DNA from: Candidatus Azobacteroides sp.
GTDB lineage: Bacteria > Bacteroidota > Bacteroidia > Bacteroidales > WRGA01
Length of the DNA stretch: 36,073 nt
Assembly: GCA_021201815.1 (NCBI GenBank)
Contig: JAJQEC010000101.1
Location: 1 to 36,073 of the forward strand
Direction: 5' to 3'
Shown: positions 1-7,640 of the stretch, piece after piece
Numbering within the stretch: position 1 is the stretch's first letter
Layout of the letters: every line of letters starts with the position of its first letter
Translations under genes and position numbers: made by a program
Notes under the pieces: model-generated
What the model saw: only the letters and a program-made list of their open reading frames with translations
Told to the model about the DNA's origin: nothing
The model's database searches: none

Positions 1-243
1 TCATGCAAACGTACGAGGGGAGTACCTTTTCCAAAGGAAAAGGGGTGGGGTTTGGTGGTACTCAGATGGGCTACCCAAAAAGAAAAATTATAAAATTTCC
101 GGGTAACTATACCGGTTATTTTCCCATAGATAAATCCTAATTCCTTTTTTATATAACTGATTTATAACCGTGGGTTAACCCTTCCCCTTTTGACGAAGTC
201 AAAAGGTACTTCCCTTCATGGAAGGGAAGAGTCGGATTTGGGA
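1..243 (+). repeat. Left copy of ~240-bp inverted hairpin-rich repeat
   Basis: This stretch is homologous to the reverse complement of 35813-36051; the first 28 bases are identical and similarity continues with small indels to about base 243. It holds three short hairpins, each with a 3-nt loop: 25-43 (8-bp stem), 186-206 (9-bp stem) and 209-229 (9-bp stem). The last two are only two bases apart. No reading frame of interest crosses it. It may extend beyond the window's left edge. It looks like an interspersed palindromic repeat; its function is unknown. Confidence 0.85.
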
Positions 244-445
244 AAAAGCAGCAGCATTCTTTGAAAAAACACCTGAAAAACTTGACTTCCGGGTAAAAAA
301 GTAGTACCTTTATATCCCATACACAGGGCTATGCAAAAAACTATTTTCTTGCATGATAAAAAAGCTCCGGTAGCTTTCAAAAGGCTCTCTGGGAGGCCCG
401 TATCCTTCTTCTATACGGAAACATTCTACTCCCATTCAGGATTTC

Positions 446-535
446 ATCGTCCGACCTTGGTTAAGCGATCGTTCCACCAAGGTCAGGCGATCGTTCTACC
501 AAGGTCGGACGATCGCCTGACCTTGGTAGAACGAT
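446..535. repeat. 22-bp palindromic repeat cluster with competing hairpins
   Basis: Two direct 22-bp units (465-486 and 487-508) share the core CCAAGGTC and GCGATCGTT and are flanked by inverted copies. Several perfect stems compete for the same bases: 446-460 with 499-513 (15 bp), 476-494 with 509-527 (19 bp), 490-506 with 519-535 (17 bp) and 453-461 with 476-484 (9 bp). The strongest stems cannot form together. The cluster lies directly upstream of a terminator-like hairpin. It could be a repeat element or an RNA switch; nothing downstream identifies a regulated gene. Confidence 0.8.
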
Positions 536-577
536 AAAAAGGAGCGGCCGTTTATATCACATCGGCCGCTCCTTTTT
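536..577. terminator. Bidirectional intrinsic terminator-like hairpin
   Basis: A perfect 15-bp stem (536-550 with 563-577), GC-rich at its core (GGAGCGGCCG) and carrying five A at one foot and five T at the other, closes a 12-nt loop. The form is a classical bidirectional intrinsic terminator, but no convincing gene ends here on either strand, so it more likely belongs to the repeat cluster next to it. Confidence 0.65.
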
Positions 578-702
578 ATAACATTGGGCGTTCGTTTATA
601 TGACATTACACTATCCTTTTCAACACATCTATATAATAATTATCCATTATCTCTTCCAACACGAAAAATTGCTTTCCGTACTTCTTAAGGATTAAGTGCT
701 TT

Positions 703-741
703 CTCTTCGGAGAAGAGGACTACCTTTGGCTCTGCCAAAGG
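703..741. repeat. Partial copy of the hairpin-pair repeat
   Basis: Two 3-nt-loop hairpins stand two bases apart: 703-717 (6-bp stem, loop GGA) and 723-741 (8-bp stem, loop TCT). The second has the same stem as 36009-36027 in the right flanking repeat, with a loop differing by one base. The arrangement copies the hairpin-pair design of the flanking repeats. Confidence 0.7.
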
Positions 742-936
742 GGAAGGATGTAGTAATTATCCTCTTCTTCTTTCCTTTGCCTAAAGGAGAGAGTTTCCGA
801 AAAAGTGGCAGGGAAACAGGAAAAAGTATTCCGGTATAATTTTCATTCTGCAAAAACTATTTCAGATAAAAAGTTGTTTTTACCCTGAGAATGATAATTA
901 ATTAACAATTTACTATCAGGCTTGTCTTATTTGTTA

Positions 937-944
937 TATTTTTG
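937..944 (+). promoter_or_regulatory. Possible -7 box (TATTTTTG) for the 972 hydrolase
   Basis: TATTTTTG matches the Bacteroidota -7 consensus TAnnTTTG and lies 27 bases before the chosen ATG. No good -33 TTTG stands 19-21 bases upstream, so the call rests on one box only. Confidence 0.35.
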
Positions 945-971
945 CTTAACATAACTAAACACATACCTGTA

Positions 972-1940
972 ATGAAGAAAATAATTACGCTGACTATAGG
1001 CATTTTACTTTTTTTAAACGGACTATTAGCTGCCCAATCCGATTATTCTTTTGTAAAGAAAACACATTCTTTCCGTGGAGAAGGAAATGAAACATTGTAC
1101 CTTGATCATTACAGTGCAAAAGAAAAAATAAGTAATCAACCCACTCCTTGTATTATCTTCGTCTTCGGAGGTGCTTTTGCCCGCGGAAGCCGTGATGTAC
1201 CGAAATACATGCCGTACTTTGATTATCTGGTGAAAAACGGATATACGGTTGTTTCTATTGACTACCGGTTAGGGTTGAAAGAGGCTTCCCAGCAACAAGG
1301 GTTAAGTCAGGAAGAATTTGCCGGACATTTTATCAATGCAGTAGATATGGCAGTAGAAGATCTGTTTGATGCCACCAACTTTGTTCTGGAACATGCTTCG
1401 GAATGGAATATTGACAAAAAACAGATCATCGCCAATGGGTCCAGCGCCGGAGCCGTTACCGTATTACAGGCAGAACATGCCATCTGTAACGGAACATATA
1501 ATGTATTGAATAAACTACCTGCCGGATTCAACTATGCGGGAATTATCGCTTTTGCCGGAGGAATCTTTCTTCCGGAAGGAGATATCTACTGGCAAAACCA
1601 CCCCTGCCCTATTATGATGTTTCATGGTGATGCTGATTTACAAGTTCCTTTTGATCGGTTGACGTATGCAAATATGGGATTATACGGAGCAAAATCCATT
1701 GCCGAAACACTGGATTCAAATAACTATCCCTATTATTTTTACCAATTTGAGAATTACGGACATGAAATAGCAAGTGATCCTATGCAGGACAACAAAGAAG
1801 ATGTCCTTTGGTTTCTTCATACATTCGTAAGAGATAAAAAAGCCTACCAGGTGGTGAAAGAACAGAAAGAAATAGGCCGCCCGGAAGTAAAGAAAGATTT
1901 TGGATTCGATGATTATGTGAGAGGAAACTTTGACAGATAA
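972..1940 (+). CDS. Secreted alpha/beta hydrolase (carboxylesterase-like)
   Basis: A 322-residue exported alpha/beta hydrolase, probably an esterase; the substrate cannot be read from sequence. Residues 1-21 form a signal peptide (KK, hydrophobic core, LLAAQ cleavage region). The oxyanion segment is FVFGGAF (63-69), the nucleophile elbow GSSAG gives Ser158, the acid is probably Asp222 in HGDADLQVP, and the base His264 in YGHE. The frame is open back to a TTG at 942, but the ATG at 972 begins exactly at the signal peptide and leaves room for the -7 box at 937-944. It stands alone, convergent with a small minus-strand gene. The fold and triad are clear; the specific activity is not. Confidence 0.88.
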   Translation: MKKIITLTIGILLFLNGLLAAQSDYSFVKKTHSFRGEGNETLYLDHYSAKEKISNQPTPCIIFVFGGAFARGSRDVPKYMPYFDYLVKNGYTVVSIDYRLGLKEASQQQGLSQEEFAGHFINAVDMAVEDLFDATNFVLEHASEWNIDKKQIIANGSSAGAVTVLQAEHAICNGTYNVLNKLPAGFNYAGIIAFAGGIFLPEGDIYWQNHPCPIMMFHGDADLQVPFDRLTYANMGLYGAKSIAETLDSNNYPYYFYQFENYGHEIASDPMQDNKEDVLWFLHTFVRDKKAYQVVKEQKEIGRPEVKKDFGFDDYVRGNFDR

Positions 1941-1947
1941 AAAAAAG

Positions 1948-1999
1948 CAAAAGGCAAGACTTCTTTATAAGGTAAATCCGATCAAAATCCTGCCTTTTG
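1948..1999. terminator. Possible bidirectional terminator between convergent genes
   Basis: CAAAAGGCA (1948-1956) pairs with TGCCTTTTG (1991-1999), a 9-bp stem with a long 34-nt loop and T- or A-rich feet. Its place between the convergent genes ending at 1940 and 2020 suits a shared terminator, though the long loop makes it weak. Confidence 0.35.
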
Positions 2000-2019
2000 T
2001 TTCTTTATTTCTGATGCTC

Positions 2020-2250
2020 TCAACATGCTCCTTCTCTTACATCCGGAGTATCATTTTCGGTATTCTTATCATTTTGAACAACGCTATCCTTTTCCACATC
2101 TTTATCTTCTTCCGGGTTTTCTGTTTCCGGTCCTTCATAAGGTTCATCTACCATTCTTAATGGTATATTCTGCGGCTGTTTTTGTGGCGGATTGTCAATT
2201 GTACCTTTCGGCATCATATCCGGCATTCCTTCTGTTGGTCTTTCTGTCAT
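2020..2250 (-). CDS. Small acidic Pro/Glu-rich protein, unknown function
   Basis: A 76-residue protein starting MTERPTEG, rich in Pro, Glu, Asp and Asn, with no predicted membrane segment or signal peptide and hence probably disordered. I do not recognise a family, but short Pro/Glu-rich proteins of this style are common in Bacteroidales. Reasons to accept it: an ATG after an AT-rich leader, strongly biased composition and gene-like placement. Against: two plus-strand frames overlap it. Composition fits a flexible linker-type or stress-related protein, but no function is claimed. Confidence 0.5.
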   Translation of the reverse strand: MTERPTEGMPDMMPKGTIDNPPQKQPQNIPLRMVDEPYEGPETENPEEDKDVEKDSVVQNDKNTENDTPDVREGAC

Positions 2251-2658
2251 TGTTATTTGAATTAATTGTTTTATATTAAACTAACTGTTTAATAAAAACA
2301 GCTTACCCTCCGGATTGGTTCGTTAAACAGGAAAAGAAGGAAAAATTAACTATTATCTCATTATTAATAGAAAGAGAAAAGTATATATTTAAATAAATTA
2401 TTGATAAATAAACCTTTGACCTATTTATCATTCTCTTAAATTAGGATAATCCAACGACAAGAACAAACAAAATCTATTCCATATGGAAATAGGTTTTAAG
2501 GTGTGACAAAGATAAGTACATAATCCGTAAAATTATATATTAAATACATTTCTTTTTATTTCATTCGTAAATAAGCTAAAAGAAATTTATCATTTGCATT
2601 AAGCTTTCCCCTGAAAACAGAAAAGAATAAATATTTTTCTGAAAGTTAAATTAGTTTT
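2251..2658. other. AT-rich divergent intergenic region
   Basis: This spacer separates the minus gene at 2250 from the plus gene at 2687. On the minus strand TATCTTTG (2514-2507) is a perfect TAnnTTTG box, but without a matching -33 element and about 256 bases from the start. A near-palindrome centred on CCATATGG lies at 2479-2486. No gene is seen. Confidence 0.5.
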
Positions 2659-2666
2659 TACATTTG
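2659..2666 (+). promoter_or_regulatory. -7 box (TACATTTG) of the EFR1 ferredoxin gene
   Basis: TACATTTG matches TAnnTTTG and ends 20 bases before the ATG at 2687, implying a very short, SD-less leader. The expected -33 position reads TTTC/TTCTG, an imperfect TTTG. Confidence 0.5.
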
Positions 2667-2686
2667 TATATTAAATATGTGTAGAT

Positions 2687-3457
2687 ATGGTTTTTTATTT
2701 CTCCGGCACAGGTAACTCTTTATGGATAGCGAAGGAATTAGGTAACTCTTTCAAAGAAAAATGTATTTCTATTTCCGACGAACTGCAAAAAAAAGAAGCT
2801 ATTCTTTCCTATATGCTTCAGGAAAATGAAAAAATTTTTTTTGTATTTCCTGTCCATTCGTGGGGTCCGGCCGTGTTGGTCAGGAACTTCATAGAAAAAC
2901 TCCGGCTAAACGGATATAATAAGCATTCGGCGTACATGATATGCAGTTGCGGAGATGATTGTGGGTATACCGGCATTATGTTGAAAAAGCAACTAAAGAA
3001 AAAAGGAATTCTGCTTTCAGGATATTATTCTATTCAAATGCCGAATAATTATATCCTCATGCAAGGATTTGACACAGACCCGGAGGAAAGAAAAGAAGAA
3101 AAACTGCAAAAAGCTCCTGTTTTGCTGCAAGAGATTATACAAGATATCACACAGAAGACCTGCAAGCCTTATTATATACAAGGCAATATGGCTTTTTTAA
3201 AAAGCTACATTATTTATCCGTTTTTTAAAAGATTTTCCATCGGGAAAAATCCTTTCTATGCAAAAGATAATTGTACAGCCTGTAAACTATGCGTAAAAGT
3301 ATGTCCTACCCGAACGATTTCCTTTACAGAAGGAAAACCGGTTTGGGGAAACAAGTGTGTACAGTGTACGGCCTGTATTCACCGATGCCCTGTCAGAGCC
3401 ATTGAATATGGGAAAATATCATTAAAAAAAGGCAGGTATGTACACCCTGACCTCTGA
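2687..3457 (+). CDS. EFR1-family flavodoxin-ferredoxin fusion protein
   Basis: A 256-residue soluble electron-transfer protein of the EFR1 type. The N-terminal half is flavodoxin-like, with the FMN phosphate loop SGTGNS at residues 6-11. The C-terminal part carries two 4Fe-4S motifs: C196, C199, C202, C206 and C224, C227, C230, C234, with the usual CP at the end of each. Such proteins move electrons in anaerobic metabolism; the partner enzyme is not known. It stands alone behind its own -7 box and ends at a strong terminator, so gene context gives no partner. Family assignment is secure, role is not. Confidence 0.9.
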   Translation: MVFYFSGTGNSLWIAKELGNSFKEKCISISDELQKKEAILSYMLQENEKIFFVFPVHSWGPAVLVRNFIEKLRLNGYNKHSAYMICSCGDDCGYTGIMLKKQLKKKGILLSGYYSIQMPNNYILMQGFDTDPEERKEEKLQKAPVLLQEIIQDITQKTCKPYYIQGNMAFLKSYIIYPFFKRFSIGKNPFYAKDNCTACKLCVKVCPTRTISFTEGKPVWGNKCVQCTACIHRCPVRAIEYGKISLKKGRYVHPDL

Positions 3458-3471
3458 ATATAAAAATAAAA

Positions 3472-3500
3472 AAAGCAGAAGAATACAACTCTTCTGCTTT
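3472..3500. terminator. Bidirectional intrinsic terminator
   Basis: AAAGCAGAAG (3472-3481) and CTTCTGCTTT (3491-3500) form a perfect 10-bp stem with a 9-nt loop, with A- and T-rich flanks. It sits between the convergent genes ending at 3457 and 3537 and can serve both. Confidence 0.85.
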
Positions 3501-3536
3501 ACTTTTATAATAGAATAAATTCGGATAAATCCGGTA

Positions 3537-4559
3537 TTATTTCAAATATTCTTTCAGGAAAGCTGCAGAGGTAACAATCAATGTACGGGTCTGCGGTAAG
3601 TTTGCAAAACCATTCAGCAATCCCCAGTCATGCGTTACACCATCATAACGCAAGGTAGTTACTACTACACCTGCCTCATCCAGTTTGCGCCCCATTGCTT
3701 CACCCTGGTCACGAAGAATATCATTTTCCGCTACTTCGATCAGTGTCGGCGGTAATCCTCTCAGATCATTTAGTGTTGCGTTCAATGGAGAATAATGGAT
3801 ATCACGACGTTGTACCGGGTCGGTAGAATATTGGTCAAACATCCACTGCATCAAAGAAGAAGTAAGGAAACGTTGTTGTCCGTATGCTCTCCATGAAGGC
3901 CAGTCGAAAGTGGCATCCGTTACCGGCCACATTAATACCTGACACTTGAGGACAGGACCTGTTCTTTCTTTTGCATTCAGACTAGTTACCAAAGACATAT
4001 TTCCCCCTACACTATTACCGACAATAGCCAGGTTTGAACCATCCACATTAATTTCCTCCCCATGCTCCGCTACCCATTTTAGAGCAGCATAGATTTCGTT
4101 TGTCGGTTGAGGAAATTTAGCTTCCGGAGAAGGTGTGTAATTTACAAAAACAGCCGCATAACCTGATTCTACCACTAAATCACGAACCAGTCGTTTATGG
4201 GTCTGATAATCTCCCAATACCCATCCACCACCATGAATGAATAAAAACGCAGCCAATTTACCTTTTTTCCCTGCCGGACGAACAATGTTTAGCTTTATTG
4301 TATATCCGTCACTGGTAATTGTTTTCTCAGATTCATCAATGCCGGTTACATCTACCGGAACGGACTCCTGTGCGGTAATTAATACATTTCTTGCACCTTC
4401 TACACCTAATGATTCTACCGGAGTAGAACTGGCGTTCAATACTTTTAAATATTCTTTTGTTCCTACGCTCAGATTCGGATCTGATAAATAATCCGGAGCT
4501 TGTTGTGCATAAGCCAGTGCTGTGACCAGGCAAATGACGGCTGTAAATAGTTTCCTCAT
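3537..4559 (-). CDS. Secreted esterase of the hormone-sensitive-lipase (type IV) family
   Basis: A 340-residue exported alpha/beta hydrolase of the HSL/type IV esterase class. The signal peptide is MRKLFTAVICLVTALAYAQ. The class mark is HGGG (109-112), which builds the oxyanion hole; the nucleophile motif GNSVG gives Ser173, the acid is Asp280 in ENDILRD, and the base His310 in THDWG. The usual GDSAG is changed to GNSVG. An upstream ATG 13 codons earlier exists but would bury the signal peptide, so the start at 4559 is preferred. A perfect 18-bp palindrome lies 43 bases upstream and may be its operator. The substrate is unknown; short-chain or aryl esters are typical for the family. Confidence 0.9.
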   Translation of the reverse strand: MRKLFTAVICLVTALAYAQQAPDYLSDPNLSVGTKEYLKVLNASSTPVESLGVEGARNVLITAQESVPVDVTGIDESEKTITSDGYTIKLNIVRPAGKKGKLAAFLFIHGGGWVLGDYQTHKRLVRDLVVESGYAAVFVNYTPSPEAKFPQPTNEIYAALKWVAEHGEEINVDGSNLAIVGNSVGGNMSLVTSLNAKERTGPVLKCQVLMWPVTDATFDWPSWRAYGQQRFLTSSLMQWMFDQYSTDPVQRRDIHYSPLNATLNDLRGLPPTLIEVAENDILRDQGEAMGRKLDEAGVVVTTLRYDGVTHDWGLLNGFANLPQTRTLIVTSAAFLKEYLK

Positions 4560-4601
4560 AAAAAAACTGATTTTAATTGTATTAAAGATTAATTTCAAAT
4601 T

Positions 4602-4619
4602 TTACCTGTTAACAGGTAA
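4602..4619. promoter_or_regulatory. Perfect 18-bp palindrome, candidate operator
   Basis: TTACCTGTT/AACAGGTAA is a perfect dyad with no spacer, 43 bases upstream of the esterase start at 4559 and about 210 bases upstream of the divergent HD gene. On the minus strand TAAAATTTG (a TAnnTTTG-like box with one extra base) immediately follows it, so a repressor bound here could block that promoter. No regulator gene is adjacent. Confidence 0.5.
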
Positions 4620-4830
4620 TTTCATTTTTCTGTTAAGCCAAGAACTAAAGCTGCGAATCAGTGATTTATTAGCTTTTTGTTAAGACATTGTTATAACAAG
4701 TATATTATTGTGAAAGTTCAGAAAATAGAAAAGGGGTAATATAAATGTTTCGCGGAAATATTTTCTAACTTTACGACAAGCCGGTTTGTTATAAATATTC
4801 AATTAAAAATAGAATTTAATTTTTACAGAT

Positions 4831-5349
4831 ATGATAAATAAAGAATCCGATTCCGTTACGGAAGCAGCAAGAATAATTGCCCGGGATTTACATAAGGGCC
4901 AAAAAGATAAAGCAGGGGAGGATTATTTTGACGGGCACCTGACTTCTGTCGCTCACATGGGGAAAAACCGGAAGGAAACCATAACCGGTTATTTACATGA
5001 TGCGGCAGAAGATACGGATTATTCCGAAAAAGAAATTGTAGCATGGTTAAAGTCCCTTACAAATGGAAAAATAAGTGATACCGATGCAAAAGAAATAGAG
5101 GAGGCGCTTTTTTTACTAAATAGCAAAAATTATAAAACCAGAGAAGAATATATTGAAAATATAAAGAAAAGCTCCCTGGCCATCCATGTGAAATTAAATG
5201 ATCTGACAAATAATATGCAACTCTCACGCATAGCAGATCCACAGGAAAAAGACCATGCGCGGATAGAAAGATACAAAAAGGAGTATGAAAAAGTCAAAGA
5301 ATATCTTAAAAAACGGGAAACAAGAACTAAAAATCAAGACAAAAAATAA
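4831..5349 (+). CDS. HD-domain (p)ppGpp-hydrolase-like protein
   Basis: A 172-residue soluble protein matching the hydrolase domain of the RelA/SpoT family, of the small stand-alone kind (SAH/MESH1-like). Visible family residues are His21 and His36 in the HKGQ...DYFDGH stretch, the metal-binding HD pair His56-Asp57 followed by AAEDTD, and the distal KLNDLTNNM with Asp124. No synthetase, TGS or ACT domain follows, so it could only degrade (p)ppGpp or a related nucleotide. The C terminus is a charged helix. It is transcribed alone between divergent and downstream promoters. The domain is secure; the true substrate is inferred. Confidence 0.82.
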   Translation: MINKESDSVTEAARIIARDLHKGQKDKAGEDYFDGHLTSVAHMGKNRKETITGYLHDAAEDTDYSEKEIVAWLKSLTNGKISDTDAKEIEEALFLLNSKNYKTREEYIENIKKSSLAIHVKLNDLTNNMQLSRIADPQEKDHARIERYKKEYEKVKEYLKKRETRTKNQDKK

Positions 5350-5375
5350 TCCTCCCATTGGCTCGACTTTTTCTT

Positions 5376-5406
5376 ATTGATTCTTATAAAAGATTTTGTA
5401 CATTTG
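5376..5406 (+). promoter_or_regulatory. Bacteroidota-type promoter of the DPP IV gene
   Basis: ATTG (5376-5379) and TACATTTG (5399-5406) stand 19 bases apart, fitting the phylum's TTTG/TAnnTTTG pattern. The leader to the ATG at 5443 would be about 30 bases. It probably drives the gene at 7641 as well. Confidence 0.65.
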
Positions 5407-5442
5407 AAAAATCGTTCTCTTTTCTCTTTCAATACAAGCTGA

Positions 5443-7605
5443 ATGTTTATATATAAAAAATATATCTTTTTTGGTTTTTACTTTTTATTTCTGTTTATGA
5501 CAATACAGGCACAAAAAATGCTTACACTCGAGGATCTTATCCCCGGTGGATCCGGTTATGAATCTTTTATTCCTGAAAAGCTTGAAGAACTACAATGGAA
5601 AGGAGATGAGTACACCTATAAAAAAAACAAAGATACACTCATAATAATTAGCCCGGCTACACCGGATAAATCTGCTTTTATTACCAGCCAGCAGTTAAAT
5701 GATGCTCTTATAAGCTTTCGTGTAAAAAAAATATCCGACCTTCCTTCGTTTTTCTTTCTTCCGCAAAATCCTGATATAGCAGTATTCTGGCATGATAAGC
5801 ACCTATTTTTATATGATACGGTAAAAAAGGTAATCCGATATGCATTAAAGAAAAACGGAGCCTGGGAGAACGAAGAGTTTTCTCCATCGGAATCAGATTA
5901 TTATCTAGCCTATACGGAAAAGAACAATTTATATATAGCGACTCCGGAAAAAGAAATAATTGCCATTACAAAGGAAACAGATCCGGGAATTGTCTCAGGA
6001 CAGGCTGTACATCGGGAAGAGTTTGGTATCCGGAAAGGGATTTTCTGGTCTCCTGCTGGAAATTACCTGGCTTTCTACCGAATGGACGAAACCATGGTAG
6101 AAAATTATCCGCTGGTAAATATTTCCGCAAGGGAAGCAAAAGCAGAACCGATAAAATATCCGATGGCCGGAATGAAAAGCCATCAGGTTAAAATCGGTAT
6201 TTTTGATGTACAAAAGAAAAAAACAGTTTTTCTGAAAACCGGTTATCCGAAGGATCGCTATTTCACGAATATTGCCTGGAGTCCTGATGAGAAGTTGTTG
6301 TACATAGCAGAAGTAAATCGCCGGCAGGATACCTGCCAGTTGAACACATACGACATAAAAACCGGCAGAAAGGTAAATACCTTATTTGAAGAAACCCATG
6401 CGAAATATGTGGAACCTAAAAATCCGCCGCTTTTTCTGAAAACAAAGAACCAGTTCATCTGGCAAAGTGCAAGGGACGGATTCAATCATTTATATTTGTA
6501 TCATACAGACGGCACTTTGATAAAACAACTTACTTCCGGTAAATGGACAGTAACCGAAATAGCAGGCATGGATGAAAAGGAAGAGTATCTTTTTTACTTA
6601 TCTACGGAAGAAGACCCATTGGAAATACATGCTTATAAACTTCATATTTCTACCGGAGAACGTACTCGTATTACTTCGGAAACAGGAGTACATTCAATCA
6701 GTGTAAGCAAGTCGGGAAAATATATTCTGGATGTATTTTCCTCTCCGCAGGTAGCCAATAAAACAGAGTTGATTTACCCGGAAGAAAATCGAAATGTTAC
6801 CTTACTGTCTGCCGCTGATCCTTATAAAGAATTCCGGATGCCGGAGATAAGAATCGGTACCCTGAAAGCTGCAGATGACTCTACGGATTTGTATTACCGG
6901 ATTACAACGCCGGTTGACTTTGATCCGGCAAAAAAATATCCTGTCATTGTGTATGTTTATGGTGGCCCTCAGATTCGCCTCGTAGAAAAAAGATGGCTCT
7001 CAGGTGCAAGACCATGGGATATTTATATGGCACAGAAAGGATATATTATTTTCACGTTGGACAACCGGGGATCAGCGAAAAGAGGACTGGAATTTGAAAA
7101 TGTCACTTACCATCAGTTGGGAGTAAATGAAGCAAAAGACCAGTATACAGGAATTGAATACTTACGCACATTACCCTATGTAGACACCGGACGAATAGGT
7201 GTGCATGGATGGAGTTTCGGCGGATATATGTGTACAAATCTTATGTTGCGTTATCCGGAAGTTTTCAAAGCCGGTGTATCCGGGGCACCGGTTATTGACT
7301 GGAAATATTACGAAATAATGTACGGGGAACGCTATATGGGTACCCCAAAAAGCAATCCGGAAGGGTATAAAGAAAGCAATCTCAATAACAAAGCAGACCG
7401 GTTAGCAGGAAGATTACTCCTGATTCACGGAGATATGGACCCTGTTGTGGTATGGCAACATAGCCTCTCTTTTCTGAAAGCCTCTGTTTCCGCAGGTACA
7501 TTTCCCGATTACTTTGTCTATCCCGGTTATCCCCATCATGTGACAGGAAAAGATGCTATTCATTTATATGAAAAAATAACACGGTATTTTGAAGAACATT
7601 TATAA
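5443..7605 (+). CDS. Dipeptidyl peptidase IV (S9 family)
   Basis: A 720-residue exported serine peptidase that removes Xaa-Pro dipeptides from peptide N termini. Residues 1-24 are a hydrophobic export signal ending in IQAQ. An N-terminal beta-propeller follows; in it HREEFGI holds the Glu pair (E192, E193) that in DPP IV grips the substrate amino group. The C-terminal hydrolase has Ser591 in GWSFGG, Asp666 in HGDMDP and His698 (or 699) in YPHHV. Length matches bacterial DPP IV. The gene at 7641 follows after 35 bases with no terminator between, so the two may be cotranscribed. In Bacteroidales such enzymes sit in the periplasm and supply dipeptides for amino-acid catabolism. Confidence 0.93.
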   Translation: MFIYKKYIFFGFYFLFLFMTIQAQKMLTLEDLIPGGSGYESFIPEKLEELQWKGDEYTYKKNKDTLIIISPATPDKSAFITSQQLNDALISFRVKKISDLPSFFFLPQNPDIAVFWHDKHLFLYDTVKKVIRYALKKNGAWENEEFSPSESDYYLAYTEKNNLYIATPEKEIIAITKETDPGIVSGQAVHREEFGIRKGIFWSPAGNYLAFYRMDETMVENYPLVNISAREAKAEPIKYPMAGMKSHQVKIGIFDVQKKKTVFLKTGYPKDRYFTNIAWSPDEKLLYIAEVNRRQDTCQLNTYDIKTGRKVNTLFEETHAKYVEPKNPPLFLKTKNQFIWQSARDGFNHLYLYHTDGTLIKQLTSGKWTVTEIAGMDEKEEYLFYLSTEEDPLEIHAYKLHISTGERTRITSETGVHSISVSKSGKYILDVFSSPQVANKTELIYPEENRNVTLLSAADPYKEFRMPEIRIGTLKAADDSTDLYYRITTPVDFDPAKKYPVIVYVYGGPQIRLVEKRWLSGARPWDIYMAQKGYIIFTLDNRGSAKRGLEFENVTYHQLGVNEAKDQYTGIEYLRTLPYVDTGRIGVHGWSFGGYMCTNLMLRYPEVFKAGVSGAPVIDWKYYEIMYGERYMGTPKSNPEGYKESNLNNKADRLAGRLLLIHGDMDPVVVWQHSLSFLKASVSAGTFPDYFVYPGYPHHVTGKDAIHLYEKITRYFEEHL

Positions 7606-7640
7606 TAAATATATTTACTAATTAATCATATCTTATTATC

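Larger units (their letters stand above)
244..936. other. Intergenic region with repeats, no supported gene
   Basis: No gene is supported here. The region holds a 22-bp palindromic repeat cluster at 446-535, a terminator-like hairpin at 536-577 and a short relative of the flanking repeat at 703-741, separated by AT-rich sequence. A 68-codon open frame at 331-537 runs straight through the repeat cluster and its C-terminal half is simply the repeat translated, so I do not call it a gene. Confidence 0.6.

Noticed and set aside
331..537. 68-codon plus-strand frame in the left intergenic region
   Set aside because: Its second half is the translation of the 22-bp palindromic repeat, and it ends at the repeat's edge; no family features.
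942..971. Upstream TTG start for the first hydrolase
   Set aside because: It overlaps the -7 box and would place ten residues before a clean signal peptide; the ATG at 972 is better.
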